A stretch of 64,000 nucleotides of DNA, taken from contig JAIOJX010000001.1 of the NCBI GenBank assembly GCA_022376925.1, forward strand, positions 37,976,170 through 38,040,169, in the 5' to 3' direction. The notes below the pieces were generated by a model, which saw nothing but the letters and a program-made list of their open reading frames with translations, made no database searches and had not been told where the DNA came from. The stretch comes from Tragulus kanchil. Taxonomy: Eukaryota; Chordata; Mammalia; Artiodactyla; Tragulidae. Each line of letters starts with the position of its first letter. Position 1 is the stretch's first letter. Below are positions 55,122 through 64,000 of the stretch, one piece after another. Position numbers and translations under genes: made by a program.

Positions 55122-56108
55122 GTAGTAAGATTGTGCTTGGTTCCAATTAAGTTGCATAGCTGTTACTGATTTTGTGTAATACATTTTAAGGCTCAAATGC
55201 AGAAATTTGCCTGTTGTGCCTCAAATTCTAGGGATGGAATGGTTTGTGTCACTTCGGTATCTGTCTCCATAACTTCTTAACAAGTCTATGGCAACAGAAA
55301 ACTTAGTGGCAAAGTAGAATTCTTAATCCCTGATTGTCTCTCAGCTTGTAAGTACACAGCACGCAAGCAAGACCCTTATATTCCCATGATAAAAGGTAAT
55401 ATGTGTGGGGTTTGGTGTGGGGCGAGGGGAGGTTCCAAAGAAACAGAAGCGAATTTTGTTTTCTGCAGATGGTTAGTGTGGCGAGTAGAGTTCTCCAGGT
55501 GGGACTATATTTTAAACACAGACATCTATCTGTACCTCTTTTTTTTCACTGAACGTTATGCTGGAAACATTTCTTGTTGTCACGGGCCGTTTCTAAAAAC
55601 AATATTGCATGGTAGTTTATTAGTTAATTTATTTAACGATTCTACCGTTGTTGGACATACAGGTTTTTAATTTTGCAATTATAAATAAGTCTCCACTAAA
55701 TATTTTCATTTCCTTAGCAACAATTCTTGGAAATGAAATCTTTAGAATCATTGGATCAAAGGATATGAACTTTTATCAAGCCCTCAGTAGATATTGCAAA
55801 GGTTTTCCCGCAGAAAAGTTGTGCAAAAAATACTACCTTTGCTTTGCTAGTAAAGTTATCGTTCTTTTCTCATTTTAACTGTCTGTCTAAAGCTAGCTTG
55901 ACTTCCAGAAAAATTACAGATATAATCCAGAGAGGTCTCATGTACCCTTTACTCAGTAGATACTAATTTTGACAGCAAGTAATGATTGCCTTTGTGTTTT
56001 ATAACTTACTAGTCATTAAATCATTACGGTTACCTTAATGGGGTTGATACACAGTTAAATTTACCTTTATAAAACGTTGTCAAAGAAAATAACTGTAATT
56101 TATTACAG

Positions 56109-56223
56109 AATTTTATGAAGAGTTCACCCGATGATGAAACAGATGAGTCTTCAGGTGTTCCGTTCGGTTGGATCCAGGAAACAGTACCATTGCCCCAGGA
56201 TGAATCAGCAACTTATATAGAAG
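56109..56223 (+). CDS. ZNF280C-like: ZNF280C-like gene C: fourth coding exon
   Basis: A 115-nt exon with acceptor ttattacag and donor gtttgg (weak), phase 0 in, phase 1 out. The peptide NFMKSSPDDETDESSG then WIQETVPLPQDESATYIE follows the previous SKP in frame. It resembles the ZNF280C segment with a TQES…PPSQD motif, so the assignment is moderate. The next exon of this copy is not found: the phase does not fit the first exon of contig B directly, so at least one exon is missing. Confidence 0.65.
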
Positions 56224-57403
56224 GTTTGGTTTTGACACTTTTTGTAAACAGAATGAGAAAGATATTTGATGAATATACATATACAATGAATTTCTATTGT
56301 GAGGCCTGTATCTTCCTGTTACGCTTTTCATGTATTGTAAAATGGAAGCCAGGGCTTCCCAGGTGGCTCAGCGAGAATCCACCTGCAGTGCAGGAGACAG
56401 GTTCGACCTGTCCGGAATCAGTAAGATTGTGCTTGGTTCCAATTAAGTTGCATAGCTGTTACTGATTTTGTGTAATACATTTTAAGGCTCAAATGCAGAA
56501 ATTTGCCTGTTGTGCCTCAAATTCTAGGGATGGAATGGTTTGTGTCACTGCGGTATCTGTCTCCGTAACTTCTTAACAAGTCTATGGCAACAGAAAACTT
56601 AGTGGCAAAGTAGAATTCTTAATCCCTGATTGTCTCTCAGCTTGTAAGTACACAGCACGCAAGCAAGACCCTTATATTCCCATGATAAAAGGTAATATGT
56701 GTGGGTTTGGTGTGGGGCGAGGGGAGGTTCCAAAGAAACAGAAGCGAATTTTGTTTTCTGCAGATGGTTAGTGTGGCGAGTAGAGTTCTCCAGGTGGGAC
56801 TATATTTTAAACACAGACATCTATCTGTACCTCTTTTTTTTCACTGAACGTTATGCTGGAAACATTTCTTGTTGTCACGGGCCGTTTCTAAAAACAATAT
56901 TGCATGGTAGTTTATTAGTTAATTTATTTAACGATTCTACCGTTGTTGGACATACAGGTTTTTAATTTTGCAATTATAAATAAGTCTCCACTAAATATTT
57001 TCATTTCCTTAGCAACAATTCTTGGAAATGAAATCTTTAGAATCATTGGATCAAAGGATATGAACTTTTATCAAGCCCTCAGTAGATATTGCAAAGGTTT
57101 TCCCGCAGAAAAGTTGTGCAAAAAATACTACCTTTGCTTTGCTAGTAAAGTTATCGTTCTTTTCTCATTTTAACTGTCTGTCTAAAGCTAGCTTGACTTC
57201 CAGAAAAATTACAGATATAATCCAGAGAGGTCTCATGTACCCTTTACTCAGTAGATACTAATTTTGACAGCAAGTAATGATTGCCTTTGTGTTTTATAAC
57301 TTACTAGTCATTAAATCATTACGGTTACCTTAATGGGGTTGATACACAGTTAAATTTACCTTTATAAAACGTTGTCAAAGAAAATAACTGTAATTTATTA
57401 CAG

Positions 57404-57517
57404 AATTTTATGAAGAGTTCACCCGATGATGAAACAGATGAGTCTTCAGGTGTTCCGTTCGTTGGATCCAGGAAACAGTACCATTGCCCCAGGATGAATC
57501 AGCAACTTATATAGAAG
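57404..57517 (+). pseudogene. Tandem copy of gene C fourth exon with 1-nt deletion
   Basis: Same exon as 56109-56223 in the next tandem unit, but one G is missing in a GG (ccgttcgttgg against ccgttcggttgg). The deletion shifts the frame after about 20 codons. A single-base deletion in an otherwise almost identical duplicate is more typical of read error than of evolution. Confidence 0.65.
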
Positions 57518-57645
57518 GTTTGGTTTTGACACTTTTGTAAACAGAATGAGAAAGATATTTGATGAATATACATATACAATGAATTTCTATTGTGAGGCCT
57601 GTATCTTCCTGTTACGCTTTTCATGTATTGTAAAATGGAAGCCAG

Positions 57646-57865
57646 GGCTTCCCAGGTGGCTCAGCGCCAGAAGAATCCACCTGCAGTGCAGGAGACAGGT
57701 TCGACCCTGGGTCCGGAAGATCCCTTCCGGAGGAAAGGGAAGGAGGAAGTGGCAACCTACTCCAGTATTCCTGCCTGGGGAACCCCACGGACAGAGGAGC
57801 CTGGCAGGCTGCTGTCCTTAGGGTCACAAAGAGTTGGACGCGACTGAACCAACTGAGCACACATG
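57646..57865 (+). mobile_element. Bov-A2-type SINE
   Basis: Head gggcttcccaggtggctcag, body tactccagtattcctgcctg, end gagttggacgcgactgaacc. Its first ~65 bases also appear at 56352-56416, where the previous tandem unit is cut. Confidence 0.8.
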
Positions 57866-58256
57866 CGTGCAAAATGGAAGCTAATTGTTCCTGACGGCGC
57901 TTATTGGGTGATTTTCTATCAAAGCATACTTAATGTAGAATATTTATTCCTTTTTATTAAGTTGGCTAGCATAGTCTCTGAGCTCGTTCTCACTTGGAGC
58001 CGGCCATGCACTGAGAAACCTAAATATCATTTTAGATTATACTGAGTGAGTCAGGGAAGGAAGTCCCCTGATACCCTAATACGATGGTTTAAAAGAAGTT
58101 TTTAGTTACTTGGAAGATCATTGGTATGAGAAAGTGTGCATGGTTATGGTTGATTTCTTAGTAGGCCAGAGTTTTTCAGTCCAAACTAATGTTGTAGATA
58201 AAATAGTTAAATGATTAGAGTAGTAGTATAAAATGGCAGTACTGAAGAAATAAGTG
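57866..58256. other. Sequence downstream of the duplicated fourth exon
   Basis: No repeat or coding sequence recognised. Confidence 0.4.
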
Positions 58257-58575
58257 TGGCTCCCCTGGTGGCTCAGTGGTGGAGAGTTCGCCTGCCAATG
58301 CGGGAGACACGGGTGCGATGCCTGATCCAGGAGGAGCCCACATGCTGCACAGCAGCTAAGCCCGTGAGCCACAGCTACTGAGCCCGTGCTCTAGAGCCTC
58401 GGGGCTGCATCTATTGAGCCCGTGTGCCCTAGAGCCCGAGTTCCACGAGAGAAGTCACTGCAGCAAGAAGCCTACTCGTCTCAACTAGAGAGTAGCCTCT
58501 AGTCCCTGCAATTAGAGCAGAGCCTGCAGCAGCAGTGAAAACCCAGAATGCCCAGAAATAAATAATAAATTTTAA
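58257..58575 (+). mobile_element. Long CHR-type SINE
   Basis: Head gtggctcccctggtggctca, body gagccacagctactgagccc and ctagagcccgagttccacga, tail ccagaaataaataataaatt. Confidence 0.8.
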
Positions 58576-59199
58576 AAAGCAAAAGAAATAAGTGGTTTGC
58601 ATATAGTATGTACTCAGCTGTTGAAGGAATAGTGAAGATTTTCAATTAAAACAAAATTGCAGTTCTTGTTACACGATAAAAATTTCTTCAATATCCTGAA
58701 ATAGTATGCCACGAAGGACTTTTATCTAGTTGAAAAATTCCCCATTACCAAAGCAATTCTTATTTTTATATTAGGAAACTTGATGTATTTCACCAAGTGG
58801 AGAAAGGTACACAGAAGTGTTTGTGATTGTTTACATTGTGTACAAACAAATTAGTAAGCATTTACCAAACCCAAGTAGAAATTTATAGTAATACGTGTAC
58901 CAAAATCTTTTCCCTTGACAATACTTGGTGTGATACTTACTTGCATAAGCATCACTTATCTAGTGAGTAAAATAGCCAAGAACCAAAATGAGCAAGATGT
59001 CTGAATTTTGATTTTATGAAGCACAGTCTTTAATCAGAGACAAAAATCTAAATTGTGAAGCTTCTACTCTCAAGTGGTCATACTGTAGCAGGGAGTGGGA
59101 CTTTGCCCTGATGGTAAATAGGGTTCTAGTCGAGCAGGAAGCTATAGGCTTGAGCCTCTGTTCTAAGGGGTTTTTTATATTTGTTTATTTATTTATCTT

Positions 59200-59318
59200 G
59201 GCTGATCCAGGTCTTAGTTACAGCACATGGGATCTTAATTCCCTGACCGGGGATTGAACCTCGGCCTCTGAATGGGAATGTGGAATCTTAACCACTGGGC
59301 CACTAGGGAAATCCGTCT
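59200..59318 (-). mobile_element. CHR-type SINE, reverse
   Basis: Complement pattern ttaattccctgaccggggat and taaccactgggccactaggg. An identical copy is at 60416-60533 in the next tandem unit. Confidence 0.7.
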
Positions 59319-59610
59319 AATTATTTTTTTAGCCTTTATTAAGTCACCTAACCTATTTACACCTCAATTCTCGTATTATTCAACTAGATATTTTTATTTT
59401 TTTACATAATGCACTCATTCTCCAGACCTGCAATGAGCCACTTAGCTATATAATGTGGATTCGTGCTCTGCTTACCTCGGGGCTTCTTTGAGCCTCAGGC
59501 GAGATAAGTGAAAAATGAGAAATGCATTAAAGCTTCAGCAAACAATCAACATTGTTAGAACGGATCTCGGTGAGGCAGAGGTGAGCGGTGGCATGAGGCG
59601 AGATCCTCAT

Positions 59611-59682
59611 TCCCTGCCCAGGAATTAAACCTGGGTAGCCTGGATTGAAAGCCAGGAATCCCAGCCACCAGACCAGCGAGGG
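59611..59682 (-). pseudogene. tRNA-Glu(UUC)-like pseudogene
   Basis: Reverse complement of 72 bases folds as a tRNA-Glu-like sequence. It has D-arm region tggtctggtggctgggattc, anticodon loop ctttcaa with TTC, and T-arm caggtttaattcctgg, with B-box ggtttaattcc departing from the consensus ggttcganncc. The acceptor stem pairs imperfectly (gccctc against cagggaa). It may be a decayed tRNA gene or the head of an old tRNA SINE. Copies are at 60827-60898, and a fragment at about 62905-62930. Confidence 0.5.
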
Positions 59683-60826
59683 CTAGAGGCCATAAACTAT
59701 TTTCCCCTGGATCTTTGTCCCCCAGTGAAAAATGCATTTGTCCCAGAGGCAAGAGAAAGAAAAGAAAAAAGGCGGGTTCGACATTTAATAGAACAGAGCA
59801 ACAAGTGGAAGAGCCCATGGAGAAACTGTGTTAGTTAAGATGGAAGCAAGGCATGTACTCAGCTTAAAACCAAAATTGCAGTTCTTGTTACACGATAAAT
59901 TTCTTCAATATCCTGAAATAGTATGCCACGAAGGACTTTTATCTAGTTGAAAAATTCCCCATTACCAAAGCAATTCTTATTTTTATATTAGGAAACTTGA
60001 TGTATTTCACCAAGTGGAGAAAGGTACACAGAAGTGTTTGTGATTGTTTACATTGTGTACAAACAAATTAGTAAGCATTTACCAAACCCAAGTAGAAATT
60101 TATAGTAATACGTGTACCAAAATCTTTTCCCTTGACAATACTTGGTGTGATACTTACTTGCATAAGCATCACTTATCTAGTGAGTAAAATAGCCAAGAAC
60201 CAAAATGAGCAAGATGTCTGAATTTTGATTTTATGAAGCACAGTCTTTAATCAGAGACAAAATCTAAATTGTGAAGCTTCTACTCTCAAGTGGTCATACT
60301 GTAGCAGGGAGTGGGACTTTGCCCTGATGGTAAATAGGGTTCTAGTCGAGCAGGAAGCTATAGGCTTGAGCCTCTGTTCTAAGGGGTTTTTTATATTTGT
60401 TTATTTATTTATCTTGGCTGATCCAGGTCTTAGTTACAGCACATGGGATCTTAATTCCCTGACCGGGGATTGAACCTCGGCCTCTGAATGGGAATGTGGA
60501 ATCTTAACCACTGGGCCACTAGGGAAATCCGTCTAATTATTTTTTTAGCCTTTATTAAGTCACCTAACCTATTTACACCTCAATTCTCATATTATTCAAC
60601 TAGATATTTTTTTAATTTTACATAATGCACTCATTCTCCAGACCTGCAATGAGCCACTTAGCTATATAATGTGGATTCGTGCTCTGCTTACCTCGGGGCT
60701 TCTTTGAGCCTCAGGCGAGATAAGTGAAAAATGAGAAATGCATTAAAGCTTCAGCAAACAATCAACATTGTTAGAACGGATCTCGGTGAGGCAGAGGTGA
60801 GCGGTGGCATGAGGCGAGATCCTCAT

Positions 60827-60898
60827 TCCCTGCCCAGGAATTAAACCTGGGTAGCCTGGATTGAAAGCCAGGAATCCCAGCCACCAGACCAGCGAGGG
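60827..60898 (-). pseudogene. Tandem copy of tRNA-Glu-like pseudogene
   Basis: Same sequence at offset 1216 with identical flanks, in the second unit of a tandem pair. Confidence 0.5.
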
Positions 60899-61261
60899 CT
60901 AGAGGCCGTAAACTATTTTCCCCTGGATCTTTGTCCCCCAGTGAAAAATGCATTTGTCCCAGAGGCAAGAGAAAGAAAAACAAAAAACAAAAGCAGGTTC
61001 GACATTTAATAGAACACAGCAACAAGGGGAAGAGCACATGGAGAAGCTGTGTTAGTTAAGATGGAAGCAAGGCAGAGATGCGTGCCTGGAGAGAAAGGGT
61101 GTGAGCGAGGAAGAGTGCTGTAAGGAGGAGGTTAAGTCGTGTCTGTGGTTCAGTTCTTCTGGGTCTTTGCTGACCTTCAGCCAATTATCTGGTCTCTTTG
61201 CCCACTCCTGACCTACCCCAGGGCCCTCCCTAACGTATAGCAGCAACTCCTGCTGCCCAGG

Positions 61262-62671
61262 GGTATGGCTGAGGGTGGGGAGCACAGCTTGGCGTCCTGT
61301 GAGTGCAGGCCGCTCCTGAAGGCCGCGCACTGGGCCGTGCGGTCCTGCTTGGGAGAGGCCAGGTTTCACAGGGACCGGACTGGAGTAATAGGCCTTGCTA
61401 TGCGACGGGTCCACCACGGGGTTCTCGGCAGCAAGATCGGAGGCACTGTCGTGTCGCCTTTCTCTCTGTCCGAGTTGGGATACTCTCTTCATCTCCAGCA
61501 TACTGCAGTTTCACGATCTGCCCATCTACAGTAGGTTTTCTCTTGATGGTTGTGCTAGCCGCTGGAGGGTCCTCTCAATCTGGACATTTATGTCCTTTAG
61601 AACTAGCAGTTTCTTCTTGTATTTTCCCTTTGATTATATCCCCTGTCCTTTTTCTGCATTCTTTTTCTGGGACTTCCATTACGTGAGTTGTACCTTTGAA
61701 ATGGATTTGTCACAAACTTGTCTTCCATACTTAGTGTGGATATGTTTTTTGTCTTTTAACTCCACTTATGGGATATTTCCTCAACTGTGTCACTTTCCTT
61801 TTCTTTGCTGAATTTTCACTCTTTTGATTTTAATCTTTTTTGTGTTGTGACTATTACTTTTTATAACATTCCCGCCATATCTTTAAAATTGCTAATTATA
61901 GTCCCGTATTTTCCCCTGTCCTCAGTATTATCTGTGCTTTATATGGCTGTTGGTCTCCTTTATTGCTTTGGTCTTTCGCATTGGAGATTGTAATCGTTTT
62001 TGCTGCCAGGGTGTCTGTCCGTATTTAAGAATGAGCCGCTAAAGTGCCTTCTGGAAGCTCTGCGGGATTGGTGAGCGCTTGTAGGCTGGTGGTATCCAGA
62101 GTGTGTTCTTTACCTCGTTTGTACAGGAGAGAAAGGCTTGGTCTGCTTCGGGATGGACGAAGCCTCACTCAGGTTATTACATTTCTGTTCCAGGACTTCA
62201 TCCCTGCCTTGTCCTGTGCCTACTGTCCCTGAAGCCGGTTCTGTTTTGCTAGTATATCTCTTACTTGTTGCTTGTTACCCTCAGTTTATCTCCCTTTTGT
62301 TATTATAATACAGGATTTGTGTACAAGTTTTCTTTTTCTTTCAGGTAAAAGTTAAGCACAAGTCTTCCCGTGGATATGATCATGCTCTGGCAATGCAGTT
62401 GAAACTGACTTTGATTGGGTTTGATTGTTCCTAAAATTTATTAACCACTAAATAACTGCTGTCATCCATTATCATTCTGGCTAGCTTACTTTTGCTAGTT
62501 TGACCTTAGAGATGGAGTTCTCAGTGTCATACGTCTGTTACCATTTCTGACTTACAAATATCATTTCAATACTTGCTATTAGGGTTATCGAAGTACATCT
62601 TACATACCATACTATGGATTACGAAACACTGTTGAGAAAAATAAATTTGACTCTCTTTTTTCGTAAATTAG
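61262..62671 (+). promoter_or_regulatory. 5' module (copy b) upstream of gene D first coding exon
   Basis: Closely similar to 45293-46698 with scattered substitutions and small indels, and followed by its own first coding exon. It is part of a tandem unit of about 2 kb (60.9-62.9 kb) that repeats at 62.9-64.0 kb. On the minus strand of the GC-rich part a frame of 149 codons is open (61052-61501), but it shows no family I recognise. Confidence 0.45.
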
Positions 62672-62818
62672 ACAGTTCCGCAATGGCAGAACTGATTATG
62701 GAATGTGAGGAAGAGGCGTTAGAACCATGGCAGAAGAAACTAGACGAAATTCAGGATAAAGAGGACGGTGACGTGATAGCCATTGGAGAGATACCAGCTT
62801 CAAAACCAGCTAATTCAA
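62672..62818 (+). CDS. ZNF280C-like: ZNF280C-like gene D: second copy of the first coding exon
   Basis: Acceptor aaattag, ATG at 62683, donor gtaagc; 45 codons plus one base, the same architecture as 46699-46845. Differences are a handful of missense changes (for example LFMEC to LIMEC, EEEEL to EEEAL, LEEI to LDEI, VISIGE to VIAIGE) with no stop or frameshift. The copy therefore diverged while keeping its frame, unlike the near-identical tandem copies elsewhere. Downstream sequence departs from copy C after about 40 bases and runs into another repeat of the 5' module at 62.9 kb. Confidence 0.8.
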
Positions 62819-63279
62819 GTAAGCGTTTACTTTCAGGGAAGCACAGTTTTAACAGATACTCCTTCTAAAGTAAAATGTGGAGGTTTCTTATAGGTCCTTG
62901 ATACTAGCCACCACACCAGCAAGGGCTGTAGGCTATAAACTGTTTGTCTCTGATTCTTTGTCCCCCAGTGAAAAATGCATTTATCCTAGAAGCAATAAAC
63001 TGTAACATAGCAGGTACGAAGTTTAATAGAACACAGCAACAAGTGGAAGAGCCCATGGAGAAACTGTGTTAGTTAAGATGGAAGCAAGGCAGAGATGCGC
63101 GCCTGGAGAGAAAGGGTGTGAGCGAGGAGGAGTGCTGTAAGGAGGAGGTTAAGTCGTGTCTGTGGTTCAGTTCTTCTGGGTCTTTGCTGACCTTCAGCCA
63201 ATTATCTGGTCTCTTTGCCCACTCCTGACCTACCCCAGGGCCCTCCCTAACGTATAGCAGCAACTCCTGCTGCCCAGGA

Positions 63280-64000
63280 GTATGGCTGAGGGTGGGGAGC
63301 ACAGCATGGCGTCCTGGGAGTGCAGGCCGCTCCTGAAGGCCGCGCACTGGGCTGTCCGGTCCTGCTTGGGAGAGGCCAGGTTCCACAGGGACCGGGCCAG
63401 TGTAGTCGCCTTGCCGTGTGACGGGTCCACCACGGGGTTCTCGGCAGCAAGATCGGAGGCACTGTCATGTTGCCTTCTGCTGGGGTGCGGTGGAGCGACT
63501 CCTTCGAGCTGGTCTTTACTGTTGATGAAAGAACGTGTCATTTCACGTTTGACAGAACTCTTGGCCACGTATGGAAGTTTAAATGGACAGTTATTTCTCC
63601 TAAGAGTTTTGAAAGCTCATTTCAACTTTCTCTACTTTCTCTCTGTCCGAGTTGGGATATTCTCTTCATCTCCAGCATACTGCAGTTTCACGATCTGCCC
63701 ATCTACAGTAGGTTTTCTCTTGATGGTTGTGCTAGCCGCTGGAGGGTCCTCTCAATCTGGACATTTATGTCCTTTAGAACTAGCAGTTTCTTCTTGTATT
63801 TTCCCTTTGATTATATCCCCTGTCCTTTTTCTGCATTCCTTTGCCGGGACTTCCATTACGTGAGTTGTACCTTTGAAATGGATTTGTCACAAACTTGTCT
63901 TCCATACTTAGTGTGGATATGTTTTTTGTCTTTTAACTCCACTTATGGGATATTTCCTCAACTGTGTCACTTTCCTTTTCTTTGCTGAATTTTCACTCTT
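63280..64000 (+). promoter_or_regulatory. 5' module (copy c), runs off the window
   Basis: Third plus-strand copy of the module. It differs by an extra segment of about 160 bases at about 63475-63637 not present in copies a and b, placed just before the shared ctttctctctgtccgag sequence. By analogy another first coding exon would follow about 700 bases past the window end. Confidence 0.45.

Larger units (their letters stand above)
55124..57717 (+). repeat. Tandem pair 55124-56416 / 56420-57717
   Basis: Offset about 1295. Duplicates the gene C fourth exon. Unit 1 breaks off inside a SINE at 56416 and the full SINE is present only in unit 2. Confidence 0.9.
58649..61074 (+). repeat. Tandem pair 58649-59853 / 59866-61074
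   Basis: Offset about 1216. The join tgtactcagcttaaaac looks like a deletion-rich version of 58609-58651. Confidence 0.9.
60880..64000 (+). repeat. Diverged tandem repeat of about 2.0 kb (60.88-62.90 / 62.90-64.0, second unit cut by window)
   Basis: Each unit starts in the tRNA-Glu-like fragment, then gaaaaatgcatttgtcc, then gaagcaaggcagagatgcg, the GC-rich 5' module and the first coding exon (seen in unit 1). Units differ by many substitutions and indels, including a segment of about 160 bases found only in unit 2. Confidence 0.75.

Noticed and set aside
63467..63988. 173- and 193-codon frames over 5' module copy c
   Set aside because: They cross the copy-specific segment and intron-like sequence, and corresponding frames in copies a and b are not conserved through the same region.
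1..64000. CRISPR array, operon, phage or defence system
   Set aside because: The tandem repeats are 0.5-1.3 kb without spacers, and exon-intron genes, SINEs and LINEs show a mammalian nuclear genome.

Overview
The window reads as nuclear DNA of a ruminant. It carries many tRNA-derived SINEs of the Bov-tA/Bov-A2 and CHR types, L1 LINEs, MIRs, an LTR element with a leader, retropseudogenes, microsatellites, and genes split into short exons with GT-AG junctions. There is no bacterial, phage or plasmid organisation. Two runs of exactly 500 N (19512-20011 and 37528-38027) divide it into three contigs: A (1-19511), B (20012-37527) and C (38028-64000).

The genes I can support are copies of one multi-exon C2H2 zinc-finger gene of the ZNF280 (suppressor-of-hairy-wing-like) family, closest from memory to X-linked ZNF280C. 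Contig A has three plus-strand exons from the C-terminal half: a zinc-finger exon at 2039-2170 with an extra copy at 946-1077, a basic linker exon at 18113-18414, and a finger exon at 19195-19335. Contig B has eight minus-strand exons of the middle part between 36875 and 20704, two of which carry likely disabling changes. Contig C has four plus-strand exons of the N-terminal part (46699-56223), a second first coding exon at 62672-62818, and several copies of the 5' flank. Exon phases join correctly inside each contig. Taken in the order C, B reversed, A, the exons follow the order of one ZNF280 protein, so either several paralogous copies lie in mixed orientation or the scaffold order and orientation are wrong. 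Retained introns argue against retroposition. The fast divergence, copy number, inverted arms and dense repeats would fit an ampliconic sex-chromosome locus, possibly a Y gametologue of ZNF280C, but that is inference.

The strongest structural signal is unrelated to genes: about a dozen direct tandem duplications of 0.57-1.3 kb (mostly 1.0-1.2 kb), nearly identical, placed across introns, L1, LTR and pseudogene alike, often with an indel-rich strip at the join. That pattern suggests assembly artefacts. A separate, more diverged repeat of about 2 kb at 60.9-64.0 kb carries the promoter-proximal module and first coding exon, and looks like a real duplication.

Other content: an L1 with ORF1 and ORF2 remnants at about 6.5-13.17 kb; a second L1 3' end at 27.5-28.97 kb interrupted by a SINE and by a 3'-truncated 7SK retropseudogene with a target-site duplication; an HMGN1 retropseudogene at 13.5-14.7 kb; an ERV LTR and leader with a tRNA-Thr-type primer-binding site at 41.2-42.2 kb; a degenerate CpG-rich minisatellite at 44.6-45.1 kb; and a tRNA-Glu-like sequence at 59.6 kb. 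The rest is intron or intergenic sequence in which I see only old repeats or nothing recognisable.
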